From NCBI GenBank assembly GCA_040216765.1, contig JAVJON010000008.1, forward strand, positions 147,932-211,931: a stretch of DNA of 64,000 nucleotides, given 5' to 3'. A program made the translations under genes and the position numbers. Every line of letters begins with the position of its first letter. The first letter of the stretch is position 1. Below the pieces are notes generated by a model. It searched no databases and had not been told where the DNA came from. It was given only the letters and a program-made list of their open reading frames with translations. Shown in pieces: positions 41,516 through 49,592 of this stretch. This DNA comes from Marinibaculum sp040216765. GTDB taxonomy: Bacteria; Pseudomonadota; Alphaproteobacteria; Ferrovibrionales; Ferrovibrionaceae.

Positions 41516-42394
41516 ATGCCGATGGCCGACAGCCGGGGCGCGCAGATCCACTACGAAGTGTTCGGCGAGGGCATGCCGGTGCTGTTCCTGCACGAGTTCG
41601 CCGGCGACCATCGCAGCTGGATCGACCAGGTCCGGCGCTTCGCCCGGGGGCATCGCTGCATCTGCCTGTCCGCGCGCGGCTATCCGCCGTCGGATGCCCC
41701 GGCGGATGCCGACAGCTACAGCCAGGCCCTGGCCAATGCCGATGCGCTGGCCGTGCTCGACGCGCTGGCGATCGAGCAGGCGCATATCGTCGGCCTCAGC
41801 ATGGGCGCCTATACCGCGCTGCAGCTCGCGATCTACCACCCGGCGCGGGTGCGTGCGGTGGTCGCGGCAAGCGGCGGCTCCGGCGCCTATCGCCCGACGC
41901 GGGATGCCTTCATCGCGCAGACCCTGGCGTCCGCCGACGCGATCCAGGCGGCCGGCGCCCTGCCGGTGGAGGAGATGGGCATCGCGGCGACCCGGATCCA
42001 GCTGTTGCGCAAGGATCCGCTGGGCTGGGCGCTGTTCTGCGCCAACCTGTCGGAGCATCCGGCGCAGGCGGCGGCCCATACCCTGCGCGGGATCCAGGCC
42101 GCCCGCCCCTCGCTCTACGACCTGGAGACGGCGCTGTCGCAGGTGGACGCCCCGGTCCTGCTGCTGGTCGGCGACGAGGACGAGCCCTGCCTCGACGTGA
42201 ACCTCTGGCTGAAGCGGATCATGCGCACCGCGCGGCTGCAGGTCCTGCCGGGCACCGGCCATGCCGTGAACCTGGAGGAGCCCGCAGCCTTCAACGCCGC
42301 GGTGGCGTCGTTCCTGGACGCGGTGGAGACCGGCCGCTGGCGGCCCCGCGACCCGCTGGCCGCCGCCGGCGCGGACATCTATCGGGGCCGCTGA
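41516..42394 (+). CDS. Alpha/beta-hydrolase
   Basis: 292 aa. Oxyanion region LFLHEFAGDHRSW, nucleophile elbow GLSMGAYTALQ, acid VGDEDEPC and catalytic histidine GTGHAVNLEEP give a complete catalytic triad. It resembles haloperoxidase/esterase-like and ring-cleavage product hydrolases. Substrate unknown; the upstream SnoaL-like gene and the HCCA isomerase nearby hint at aromatic or polyketide-like degradation. GGGGAGGGGG lies just before the ATG. Confidence 0.85.
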   Translation: MPMADSRGAQIHYEVFGEGMPVLFLHEFAGDHRSWIDQVRRFARGHRCICLSARGYPPSDAPADADSYSQALANADALAVLDALAIEQAHIVGLSMGAYTALQLAIYHPARVRAVVAASGGSGAYRPTRDAFIAQTLASADAIQAAGALPVEEMGIAATRIQLLRKDPLGWALFCANLSEHPAQAAAHTLRGIQAARPSLYDLETALSQVDAPVLLLVGDEDEPCLDVNLWLKRIMRTARLQVLPGTGHAVNLEEPAAFNAAVASFLDAVETGRWRPRDPLAAAGADIYRGR

Positions 42395-42529
42395 AGGGGT
42401 CGGCGACAGCGCCTGCGGCGCCGGGCGGCCGATCTGGTTGCGATGCACCTCGTCCGGGCCGATGGCAACGCGCAGCGAATGGCGATCGCGGGCGGATCCG
42501 CCGGGCTCTGTCGAGGTAGAAGCGGCGGC

Positions 42530-43135
42530 TCAGCCGGCGGCCAGCGCCTCCTCCACCTGATCCAGCCGGTCCTTGCCGAAGAACATCTCGCCGCCGACGA
42601 AGAAGGTCGGGATGCCGAACACGCCGCGGCCGACGGCCGCCTCGGTATTGGCCAGCAGGGCCTGCTTGACCGCGCCGTCCTGCGTGCGCGACAGCAGCGC
42701 CTGGGCGTCCAGGCCGGCGGCCTTCAGCACCCCGGCCACGGTCTCGGCTTCGTCCATCTTCTCGCCCGCCTCCCACATGCCGGCCAGGACGGCATCGATA
42801 TAGGCGGGGCCGACGCCGGCATCCTGGGCGGCGATCAGTCCCCGCATGATCAGGAGGGTATTGACCGGGAAATGCGGGTTCATGCGGAAGGCGGTCAGGC
42901 CGTGCCGGGCGACGAAGCGGTGCATCTCCAGCCGCTCGTAGTCCAGCTTGCCCTTCACCTCGCCGAACGCTTCCATCGGCGAGCGGTTGTTCGTCAGCTT
43001 GAAGATGCCACCCAGCAGGCAGGGCGTGACCGTCATGGCGGCGCCCAGCCGCTGCACCGCGGGCTGCAGGACCTTGTACGCCAGATAGGCGTTCGGGCTG
43101 CCGAAATCGAATATGAACTCCACCGTCGCGGTCAT
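42530..43135 (-). CDS. 2-Hydroxychromene-2-carboxylate isomerase, second copy
   Basis: 201 aa DsbA-like protein. VEFIFDFGSPNAYLAYKVL is the N-terminal thioredoxin-fold motif with the glutathione-contacting serine; TPCLLGGIFKLTNNRSPMEAF and GVFGIPTFFVGGEMFFGKDRLDQVEEAL are typical of the proteobacterial HCCA isomerases. It is more typical of the family than the copy at 9653-10264 and clearly a paralogue. The exact substrate is unknown. Confidence 0.88.
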   Translation of the reverse strand: MTATVEFIFDFGSPNAYLAYKVLQPAVQRLGAAMTVTPCLLGGIFKLTNNRSPMEAFGEVKGKLDYERLEMHRFVARHGLTAFRMNPHFPVNTLLIMRGLIAAQDAGVGPAYIDAVLAGMWEAGEKMDEAETVAGVLKAAGLDAQALLSRTQDGAVKQALLANTEAAVGRGVFGIPTFFVGGEMFFGKDRLDQVEEALAAG

Positions 43136-43214
43136 GCCGCCATCCTCCCCTCGGTTGCGCCACGGTTGCCGCCCGCGGCGTCTGTTGCTGTCTGCCCCGG
43201 AACGGGGCGCTGCC

Positions 43215-44126
43215 TCATTCCCCCGGCGTGACCAGGGCCGTCGGCACGACCTCCCGGATCGTCGCGGCGACCTGCTGCAGCAGGCTCTGCCGCGGAAAGC
43301 CCGTGCGATAGGCCAGGCGCACCTCGCGCCGTGCGGCCGCCTCGTCGAGCGGCCGGCAGACGATCCCGGGATCGGTCGACCATCCCGGCCGCACCGACAG
43401 CGCGGGCACCAGGGTCAGGCCGAGCCCGGCGCCGACCAGGTTGACCAGGGTCTCCAGGCTGGTGGCGCTGGTATCGATCTGCCCCGGCGGCACCGCCATC
43501 GCGCAGACCTCCAGCGCCTGGTCGCGCAGGCAATGGCCGTCGGTGAGCAGCAGCAGGTGGACAGATTTCAGGTCCGCGACCGCGACCCGCTCCGCCGTGG
43601 CGAGCGGATGGTCCTTCGGCATCGCCACCAGGAAGGGCTCGCTGTAGAGCGGCAGGCATTTCAGCCCGGCATCGCCCGGATCGGTGGCGATCACCGCACC
43701 GTCCAGTTCGCCATCGGCAAGGCGGCGCAGCAGGATGTCCGTCAGGTCCTCCACGAAACCCGGATGCAGCCGCGGAAACCGCCGGCGCAGCGCCGGCAGG
43801 CAGAGCGGCAGCAGGGCCGGTGCGACGGTCGCGATCATGCCCAGGCGCAGGGCGCCGGCCTCGGGGTCCCGGCCGGCCTGCGCCAGGCGCTCGATCTCCG
43901 CGGCCTGTTGCAGGAGGATGCGGGCGCGGGCGGCGATTTCCTCGCCGACGGGCGTCGGCCGCACGATCCGGTTGGAGCGTTCGAACAGGTCCACGCCCAG
44001 ATAGACCTCCAGCTTGCGGATCTGGCCGCTCAGGGTCGGCTGGCTGACATGGCAGGCCTCCGCGGCCCGGCCGAAATGCCGATGCTCCGCCACTGCGCAG
44101 ACATAGCGCAGGTCCCTCAGGTTCAT
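43215..44126 (-). CDS. oxyR: OxyR, LysR-type peroxide sensor
   Basis: 303 aa. Helix-turn-helix at residues 18-40 (FGRAAEACHVSQPTLSGQIRKLE). The redox pair is in LLTDGHCLRDQALEVC: the cysteines fall at residues 199 and 208, the same numbers as in E. coli OxyR. Peroxide forms a disulfide between them and switches on transcription. It is divergent from the catalase gene, and an almost perfect OxyR site lies between them, so it should activate katA and repress itself. Confidence 0.95.
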   Translation of the reverse strand: MNLRDLRYVCAVAEHRHFGRAAEACHVSQPTLSGQIRKLEVYLGVDLFERSNRIVRPTPVGEEIAARARILLQQAAEIERLAQAGRDPEAGALRLGMIATVAPALLPLCLPALRRRFPRLHPGFVEDLTDILLRRLADGELDGAVIATDPGDAGLKCLPLYSEPFLVAMPKDHPLATAERVAVADLKSVHLLLLTDGHCLRDQALEVCAMAVPPGQIDTSATSLETLVNLVGAGLGLTLVPALSVRPGWSTDPGIVCRPLDEAAARREVRLAYRTGFPRQSLLQQVAATIREVVPTALVTPGE

Positions 44127-44162
44127 GCCGCCGGGCCTCTGCTGGTAGGGAATCCTTCATGC

Positions 44163-44199
44163 ATAGGTTTAAGCTATCGAGTTTATCGGAACAATCGAT
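44163..44199. promoter_or_regulatory. OxyR binding site in the oxyR-katA intergenic region
   Basis: ATAG-N7-CTAT-N7-ATCG-N7-CGAT over 37 bp, compared with the consensus ATAG-N7-CTAT-N7-ATAG-N7-CTAT: 14 of 16 fixed positions agree. It ends one base before the katA -35 element, the position of an activator that touches RNA polymerase. Confidence 0.85.
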
Positions 44200-44200
44200 T

Positions 44201-44228
44201 TTGCCGATGCTGCAGGGCGGTCTAGATT
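44201..44228 (+). promoter_or_regulatory. Promoter of katA
   Basis: TTGCCG (44201-44206) and TAGATT (44223-44228), 16 bp apart, directly follow the OxyR site. The catalase start codon is 58 bp downstream of the -10. Confidence 0.6.
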
Positions 44229-44286
44229 GAAACGTAGCGGAGGGCGCGTCGAACCGGGGCGCCCGGGCGGAAGCGAGGAGATCGAG

Positions 44287-45753
44287 ATGACCGACCGCAG
44301 GACCCTGACCACCACGGGCGGCGCGCCCGTCGCGGACAACCAGAACAGCCTGACGGCGGGCCCGCGCGGGCCCGTGCTGATGCAAGACTATCAGCTGCTG
44401 GAGAAACTGGCGCACCAGAACCGCGAGCGGATCCCGGAGCGCGTGGTCCATGCCAAGGGCTGGGGCGCCCATGGCACCTTCACGGTGACCGGCGATATCG
44501 CGAAATATTCGCGGGCGAAGCTGTTCTCCGAGGTCGGCAAGGCGACCCCGATGATCGCCCGGTTCTCCACGGTGGCGGGCGAGCAGGGGGCGGCGGATGC
44601 CGAGCGCGACGTGCGCGGCTTCGCGCTGAAATTCTATACCGAGGAAGGCAATTGGGACCTGGTGGGCAACAACACGCCGGTGTTCTTCGTCCGCGACCCC
44701 TACAAGTTCCCGGACTTCATCCATACCCAGAAGCGGCACCCGAAGACCAACCTGCGTTCTCCCACGGCGATGTGGGACTTCTGGTCGCTGTCGCCGGAGA
44801 GCCTGCACCAGGTCACCATGCTGATGTCCGATCGCGGCCTGCCGACGGCACCGATGTACATGAACGGCTATGGCTCCCACACCTACAGCCTGTGGAACGC
44901 CGCCGGCGAGCGGTTCTGGGTGAAGTTCCACTTCAAGACCATGCAGGGCCATCGCTTCCACACCAATGCGGAAGCCGCGGAGGTCGTGGGCCGGACCCGG
45001 GAGAGCTACCAGGAGGCATTGTTCGGCGCGATCGAGCAGGGCGAATACCCGAAATGGCGGGTGTTCGTGCAGGTGATGCCGGAGGCCGATGCCGGGAAGA
45101 CGCCGTACAACCCGTTCGACCTGACCAAGGTCTGGCCGCATGGCGATTATCCGCTGGTCGAGCTCGGCGTGATGGAGCTGAACCGCAACCCCGACAACTA
45201 TTTCGCCGAGATCGAGCAGGCGGCGTTCAGTCCCTCCAATACCGTGCCGGGGATCGGCCACAGCCCGGACAAGATGCTGCAGGCGCGGATCTTCTCCTAT
45301 GCGGATGCCCATCGCCACCGCCTGGGCACCCACTACGAGGCACTGCCGGTGAATGCGCCGCAATGCCCGGTGCAGCATTATCACAAGGACGGCGCGATGC
45401 GGTTCTTCCGGAACGACAGCGGCAACCCGGATGCCTATTACGAGCCCAACTCGATGGGCGGGCCGGTCCAGGACCCGGGCTACAGCGAGCCGCCGCTCCG
45501 GATCTCCGGCGATGCGGACCGCTACGACCACCGCGCGGGCAATGACGATTTCGGCCAGCCCCGGGCGCTGTTCCGGCTGTTCGACGATGCCCAGAAGCAG
45601 CGCCTGTTCGGCAATATCGCCGCCGCGATGCAAGGTGTGCCGGAGGCGATCGTGAAGCGCCAGCTGGCCCTGTTCGCGAAGGTGGACCCGGCATACGGCG
45701 CCGGGGTCGCCCAGGCCCTGGGCGTCAGCCTGGATCGCGACGCGGCCGAATAG
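44287..45753 (+). CDS. katA: Catalase (small-subunit, clade 3)
   Basis: 488 aa haem catalase that splits hydrogen peroxide. RVVHAKGWGAHGTFTVTGD holds the distal histidine, ARFSTVAGEQGAADAERDVRGFALKFYTEEGNWDLVGNNTPVFFVRDP the substrate channel, and RIFSYADAHRHRLGTHYEALPVNAP the proximal tyrosine. The start at 44287 (MTDRRTLTTTGGAPV) has GAGGAGA upstream. Regulated by OxyR from the divergent gene. A strong hairpin follows the stop. Confidence 0.96.
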   Translation: MTDRRTLTTTGGAPVADNQNSLTAGPRGPVLMQDYQLLEKLAHQNRERIPERVVHAKGWGAHGTFTVTGDIAKYSRAKLFSEVGKATPMIARFSTVAGEQGAADAERDVRGFALKFYTEEGNWDLVGNNTPVFFVRDPYKFPDFIHTQKRHPKTNLRSPTAMWDFWSLSPESLHQVTMLMSDRGLPTAPMYMNGYGSHTYSLWNAAGERFWVKFHFKTMQGHRFHTNAEAAEVVGRTRESYQEALFGAIEQGEYPKWRVFVQVMPEADAGKTPYNPFDLTKVWPHGDYPLVELGVMELNRNPDNYFAEIEQAAFSPSNTVPGIGHSPDKMLQARIFSYADAHRHRLGTHYEALPVNAPQCPVQHYHKDGAMRFFRNDSGNPDAYYEPNSMGGPVQDPGYSEPPLRISGDADRYDHRAGNDDFGQPRALFRLFDDAQKQRLFGNIAAAMQGVPEAIVKRQLALFAKVDPAYGAGVAQALGVSLDRDAAE

Positions 45754-45775
45754 GCCAGTCCCGCTCCGGAGCCTT

Positions 45776-45802
45776 CCCGCCGCAGGTTCGCCCTGCGGCG
45801 GG
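45776..45802 (+). terminator. Hairpin terminator after katA
   Basis: CCCGCCGCAGG (45776-45786), loop TTCGC, CCTGCGGCGGG (45792-45802): an 11-bp perfect stem 22 bp after the catalase stop, followed by ATGTCCGTCTTG. The missing T run is usual in such GC-rich genomes. Confidence 0.7.
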
Positions 45803-45888
45803 ATGTCCGTCTTGCGGATGCGGGGCAGGCGGGCGAAGCTGGCGGCCCGCCGCTGCGGCGCGTGCCTGGACGGACCGGAGGCCGCCCC

Positions 45889-47091
45889 ATGCATCTCCAC
45901 CTTTCCGACGACGATTGCCGCTTTCGCGACGAGGTCCGCGCCTTCATTGCCGCGAACCTGACCCCGGAGATGCGGGCGGCGGGACGGGCGGCGACCAGCA
46001 TCTTCGTGGATCCGGCCCACAGCCTGCCCTGGCAGCGTGCCCTGAACGCCCGCGGCTGGGCGGCACCCGGCTGGCCGGCGGCGCATGGCGGGCCGGGATG
46101 GAGCGGCATGCAGCGCCACATCTTCGCCGCGGAATGCGCCCGGGCCGGCGCGCCGCCGCTGGCGCCGATGGGCCTGCGCATGATCGGCCCGATCCTGATG
46201 CACCATGGCAGCGCGGCGCAGCAGGCGCACTACCTGCCCCGCATCCTGTCGGGCGAGGATTATTGGTGTCAGGGCTTCTCCGAACCGGGGGCGGGCTCCG
46301 ACCTTGCCGCGCTGCAGCTCCGCGCCGACGGCGACGGCGAGGATTATGTCCTGAACGGATCGAAGATCTGGACCACCCATGCCCATTTCGCCAACCGGAT
46401 GTTCTGCCTTGTGCGGACCGCCCGGGAGGGCCGGCCGCAGGCCGGGATCAGTTTTCTGCTGCTGGACATGGCGAGCCCGGGCATCGCGGTCGACCCGATC
46501 GTCACCCTGGCCGGCGAGCATGAGCTGAACCAGGTGTTCTTCACCGATGTGCGTGTCCCGAAGGCGAACCGCCTTGGCGCGGAGAACGACGGCTGGGCGG
46601 TGGCGAAGTCGCTGCTGGCCTTCGAGCGCGGCGGCGGCGCGGGGCCGGGCCTGAAGGCCTTCCTGCTGCGGCTGTCGGAAATCGCCGCGCGCGAACCCGG
46701 GGAGCTCGGGCAGGCGCCCGGTTCCGACCCGGCCATGGCGCGGCGGCTGGCGCAGGCCGAGATCATGGTCCAGGCCGTGGCGATGAGCGAGGATCGCCTG
46801 CTTTCCGCGCTGGCGGAGGGCCATAGCCCGGGGCCGGCCTCGTCGCTGCTGAAGACCCGCGCGACGGAAGCCGTGCAGGCGCTCGACGAACTGGCGGTCG
46901 ACCTGGCGGGGCTGGCTGCCTGCCGCTGGCCCGCCGCCGCGGCAGGCACGGGGGACAATGCGCCCGACGTCGCGCGCGACGAAGCCCAATGGGTGACGGC
47001 GCGTTTCCTGAATAACCGTGCCGCCTCGATCTACGGCGGCTCCAACGAGATCCAGCGCGGCATCATGGCCCGCGCCATGCTGGGCCTGTAG
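45889..47091 (+). CDS. Acyl-CoA dehydrogenase
   Basis: 400 aa. FAD-binding motifs WCQGFSEPGAGSDLAAL and YVLNGSKIWTTHAHFAN, the beta-domain segment FFTDVRVPKANRLG, and the C-terminal SIYGGSNEIQRGIMARAMLGL are all intact. It oxidises an acyl-CoA to the 2-enoyl-CoA and passes electrons to ETF. The chain specificity is unknown; the sequence style is that of the long or cyclic acyl types (FadE/caiA-like). GGAG lies 9 bp before the ATG at 45889. Confidence 0.9.
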   Translation: MHLHLSDDDCRFRDEVRAFIAANLTPEMRAAGRAATSIFVDPAHSLPWQRALNARGWAAPGWPAAHGGPGWSGMQRHIFAAECARAGAPPLAPMGLRMIGPILMHHGSAAQQAHYLPRILSGEDYWCQGFSEPGAGSDLAALQLRADGDGEDYVLNGSKIWTTHAHFANRMFCLVRTAREGRPQAGISFLLLDMASPGIAVDPIVTLAGEHELNQVFFTDVRVPKANRLGAENDGWAVAKSLLAFERGGGAGPGLKAFLLRLSEIAAREPGELGQAPGSDPAMARRLAQAEIMVQAVAMSEDRLLSALAEGHSPGPASSLLKTRATEAVQALDELAVDLAGLAACRWPAAAAGTGDNAPDVARDEAQWVTARFLNNRAASIYGGSNEIQRGIMARAMLGL

Positions 47092-47130
47092 CACGCCCGA
47101 TCCTGCGTCCCGACACCAAGAGGTCCCGAC

Positions 47131-47535
47131 ATGCCGATGCTTATCCTGGCCCTGCTCGCGCTCCTGCCGCTGCACGCCGCAGTGGCGGCCGAGGCGGGGG
47201 ACTGCACCTCGCCGCAGACGAACCTGGCGATGCAGGAATGCGCCGATGCCAACTACAGGGCAGCGGATGCCGCGCTGAACGCCGCCTATGGCGAGGTGAT
47301 GGGCAGGCTGCGGCAGATGGACAAGGAGGATGGCCCGGACAGCGGCCTCGCCGACGCGCTGAAGGCTGCGCAGCGGGCCTGGATCCCGTTTCGCGACGGC
47401 CAGTGCGCCTGGGAGGCCGGCTTCTTCACGGGGGGCAGCATCGCGCCGCTGATCCGCCTGACCTGCCTGACGGAGCTGACCAGGGCGCGCACCGGCCAGC
47501 TGCGACAGACCCTGAAGACCTACGGCGAGAACTGA
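47131..47535 (+). CDS. DUF1311/LprI-like lysozyme-inhibitor family protein
   Basis: 134 aa. Signal peptide 1-20 (ILALLALLPLHAAVAA). The mature part GDCTSPQTNLAMQECADANYRAADAALNAAYGEVM and AQRAWIPFRDGQCAWEA...LTCLTELTRART is the DUF1311 pattern with its two disulfide-forming Cys pairs. Some members inhibit host lysozyme in the periplasm or on the surface. It follows the acyl-CoA dehydrogenase by 39 bp. Confidence 0.87.
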   Translation: MPMLILALLALLPLHAAVAAEAGDCTSPQTNLAMQECADANYRAADAALNAAYGEVMGRLRQMDKEDGPDSGLADALKAAQRAWIPFRDGQCAWEAGFFTGGSIAPLIRLTCLTELTRARTGQLRQTLKTYGEN

Positions 47536-47574
47536 ATCCGGTCTGCAGCGCCGGTCGGCGCCCGGCCCCGCGGT

Positions 47575-48039
47575 TCAGGCGGTGTCGTTGGCCAGCGGCG
47601 TCGTCGCCATCACGCCGAACAGCATATCCACCCTGCGCTCGTCGGTGGAAAGCGGGCAGAGCAGCCGGCGATAATGCATCAGCCTGCCGTCGCGCCGCAG
47701 ATATTCCTCCATCGTCAGCTGCGGTGCGCGTTCGGCAACGGTTGCGACATAGCTGGCCAGGATCGGCATGGCCCGGTCGCCCAGATCGATCTCCTCCAGC
47801 ATCCTGCCGGTCAGCTCCTCGCCGAAGCGGTTGACCACCTCGGTGCCGGCCAGCCGCATCCGGAACCGGAGCGGTTCGGTCAGCACATCGGCCAGGAAGA
47901 CATGCGGCAGCAGCGCCAGGATCTCGCGAGGGCGGATGTCGCGTCGCGATGGCATGACCCTGCCGCCGCGGACCCGGTCCCAATAGGCCAGGCCGCGGGA
48001 CAGGCGCGGGTCGGTGATCTCGCTCAACTCCAGCTTCAT
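47575..48039 (-). CDS. PAS_5 domain protein
   Basis: 154 aa, a lone PAS-like domain of the alphaproteobacterial PAS_5 type: LAYWDRVRGGRVMPSRRDIRPREILALLPHVFLADVL, RFRMRLAGTEVVNRFGEELTGRMLEEI and HYRRLLCPLSTDERRVDMLFGVM. There is no output domain, so it may sense a small ligand and act through a partner. Convergent with the LprI-like gene. Confidence 0.8.
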   Translation of the reverse strand: MKLELSEITDPRLSRGLAYWDRVRGGRVMPSRRDIRPREILALLPHVFLADVLTEPLRFRMRLAGTEVVNRFGEELTGRMLEEIDLGDRAMPILASYVATVAERAPQLTMEEYLRRDGRLMHYRRLLCPLSTDERRVDMLFGVMATTPLANDTA

Positions 48040-48442
48040 GGCTTCGGCTCACGAGGCCCGGCACCGCCGGCGGCCGGTAAGTGCCGGATTCGTGTCGCTT
48101 TTCATGCAATCAAAAGTTGTAACAACGGGAGCGTCGAGTGCGATCGCCGGCCTGTCGAGGCAGCCTGCGGGCGCGATCAGAGCAGTCACACCCACTGCGA
48201 TGCGGCGGTCAGAGGCAGCATGCTCTCGCCATAATTCATCCCCGCATACCTTTATTGTTCACAAACAGGCTACAGACGGCGGCATGTTGCGCGATTCATC
48301 CTTAGCTGTCAGCAGGGAATTCAGTACGGGGCGCGATTAGGCCCGCCGACAGTGCCCGTTTCGGCACAGCAGTCATTGCGCCGCGAAGGCGGCGCCTGCC
48401 CGCAATGAGGGCAGAGAATCGCAGTTGCTACTGCAAAATATA
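48040..48442. other. 403-bp intergenic stretch, relatively AT-rich
   Basis: No gene supported. It holds the promoter of the PAS protein (minus), including the palindrome GTTGT-A-ACAAC at 48116-48126. A hairpin GCGCCGC-GAAG-GCGGCGC at 48378-48395 lies about 50 bp after the CobW stop and may end that transcript. The part 48230-48310 is markedly AT-richer than the rest of the window, but shows no tRNA or clear small-RNA pattern. Confidence 0.4.
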
Positions 48443-49480
48443 TCAATCGAAACCATCGAGTATCGCCCCGAACAGCTCCGTCACCTGCGCCTGCGGCATG
48501 TCCCGCGCGATGACCACCAGACGGGTCCGCCGGTCGGGCCCGGGCCAGGCATCGAGCCGGCGCAGCGGATGGAAGACATGCTGCACACCCTGGATCACCG
48601 CGGGCCGGTCCGGCTCCTCGGCGATGCGAACCAGTCCCTTCACCCGCAACAGGTCGGGGCCGCGGAACGCCGTCAGGGTATCCAGGAACAGCGCCAGGGC
48701 GTCCGCCGGCACGGGACGCTCCTCCACCAGGCACCAGGCCTGCACGCGGTCGTCGTGACGGTTCGGGTCGTCGGCGACAGGCGCCCCATGCCCATGCCCA
48801 TGGCCGGATGCCGGGGCAAGCACCAGCCAGGGGGCGAGGTCGCGCTCCACCGGGTCCGCGCCGGCCGCTGGCAGCAGGAAGCCGGGCGCCAGGTCGCCGT
48901 CGGTCGATACCGCCAGCGGCGCCGCCGGGTTGATCCGGCGCAGCGCCGCTTCGGCCGCGGCGCGGTCCGCGGCGAGGTCGCACTTGGTCAGCACGAGGCG
49001 GTCGGCGACCGCGACCTGCTTCACCGCCTCGGCGTGGCGCGCCAGGGTCGCCGGCCCGTTCACGGCATCGAACAGGGTGGCGACCAGGTCCAGGCGGACA
49101 TGCCGGGTCAGCCCCTCGTCGTGCAGCAGGGTCTGCAGGATCGGCACCGGGTCGGCGAGGCCGGTGGTTTCCAGCAGCACGCGGCGGAACGCCGGCACGG
49201 TCCCCGCAGCCCGGCGGTCGAACAGATTGCCGACGGCAAGAGCCAGGTCGCCGCGCACCGCGCAGCACAGGCAGCCGCCCTTCAACTCCACGACGGTTTC
49301 GTCCGCCGCCTCGACCAGTTCGTGGTCCAGGGCGACCTCGCCGAACTCGTTGACGATGACGGCGGTATCGGCAAAGGCGGCGCTGCGCAGCAGCCGGCCC
49401 AGCAAGGTGGTCTTGCCGGCGCCCAGAAAGCCGGTCAGGACGGTCAGCGGCAGCGGTTCGAAGGGCGGGGAATCGGGCAT
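48443..49480 (-). CDS. CobW/COG0523-family GTPase (metal chaperone-like)
   Basis: 345 aa. P-loop VLTGFLGAGKTTLL, switch IVNEFGEVALDHELV, metal-binding GGCLCCAVRGDLA (CxCC), and LTKCDL for guanine. A His-rich stretch GHGHGHG lies before the C-terminal CobW_C domain (VQGVQHVFHPLRRLDAWPGPDRRTRLVVI). The family delivers zinc or cobalt to client enzymes; which client is unknown. The divergent amidohydrolase 112 bp away is a metal enzyme and could be one, by inference only. Confidence 0.92.
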   Translation of the reverse strand: MPDSPPFEPLPLTVLTGFLGAGKTTLLGRLLRSAAFADTAVIVNEFGEVALDHELVEAADETVVELKGGCLCCAVRGDLALAVGNLFDRRAAGTVPAFRRVLLETTGLADPVPILQTLLHDEGLTRHVRLDLVATLFDAVNGPATLARHAEAVKQVAVADRLVLTKCDLAADRAAAEAALRRINPAAPLAVSTDGDLAPGFLLPAAGADPVERDLAPWLVLAPASGHGHGHGAPVADDPNRHDDRVQAWCLVEERPVPADALALFLDTLTAFRGPDLLRVKGLVRIAEEPDRPAVIQGVQHVFHPLRRLDAWPGPDRRTRLVVIARDMPQAQVTELFGAILDGFD

Positions 49481-49592
49481 GGCGGGCGGGGTTCCGGGGC
49501 GGGGAGGGACGGCCCGTTATCGCCGGCCCGGCGGTTTGTGTCATCCTCGTCGCCGAACCCTGCGGGACCGGGCCGGAAACGAAGGTGCACCG

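Noticed and set aside
43132..47175. A 1347-codon minus-strand frame across oxyR, katA and the acyl-CoA dehydrogenase
   Set aside because: Antisense shadow of three recognised genes; no ribosome site and no recognisable domain.
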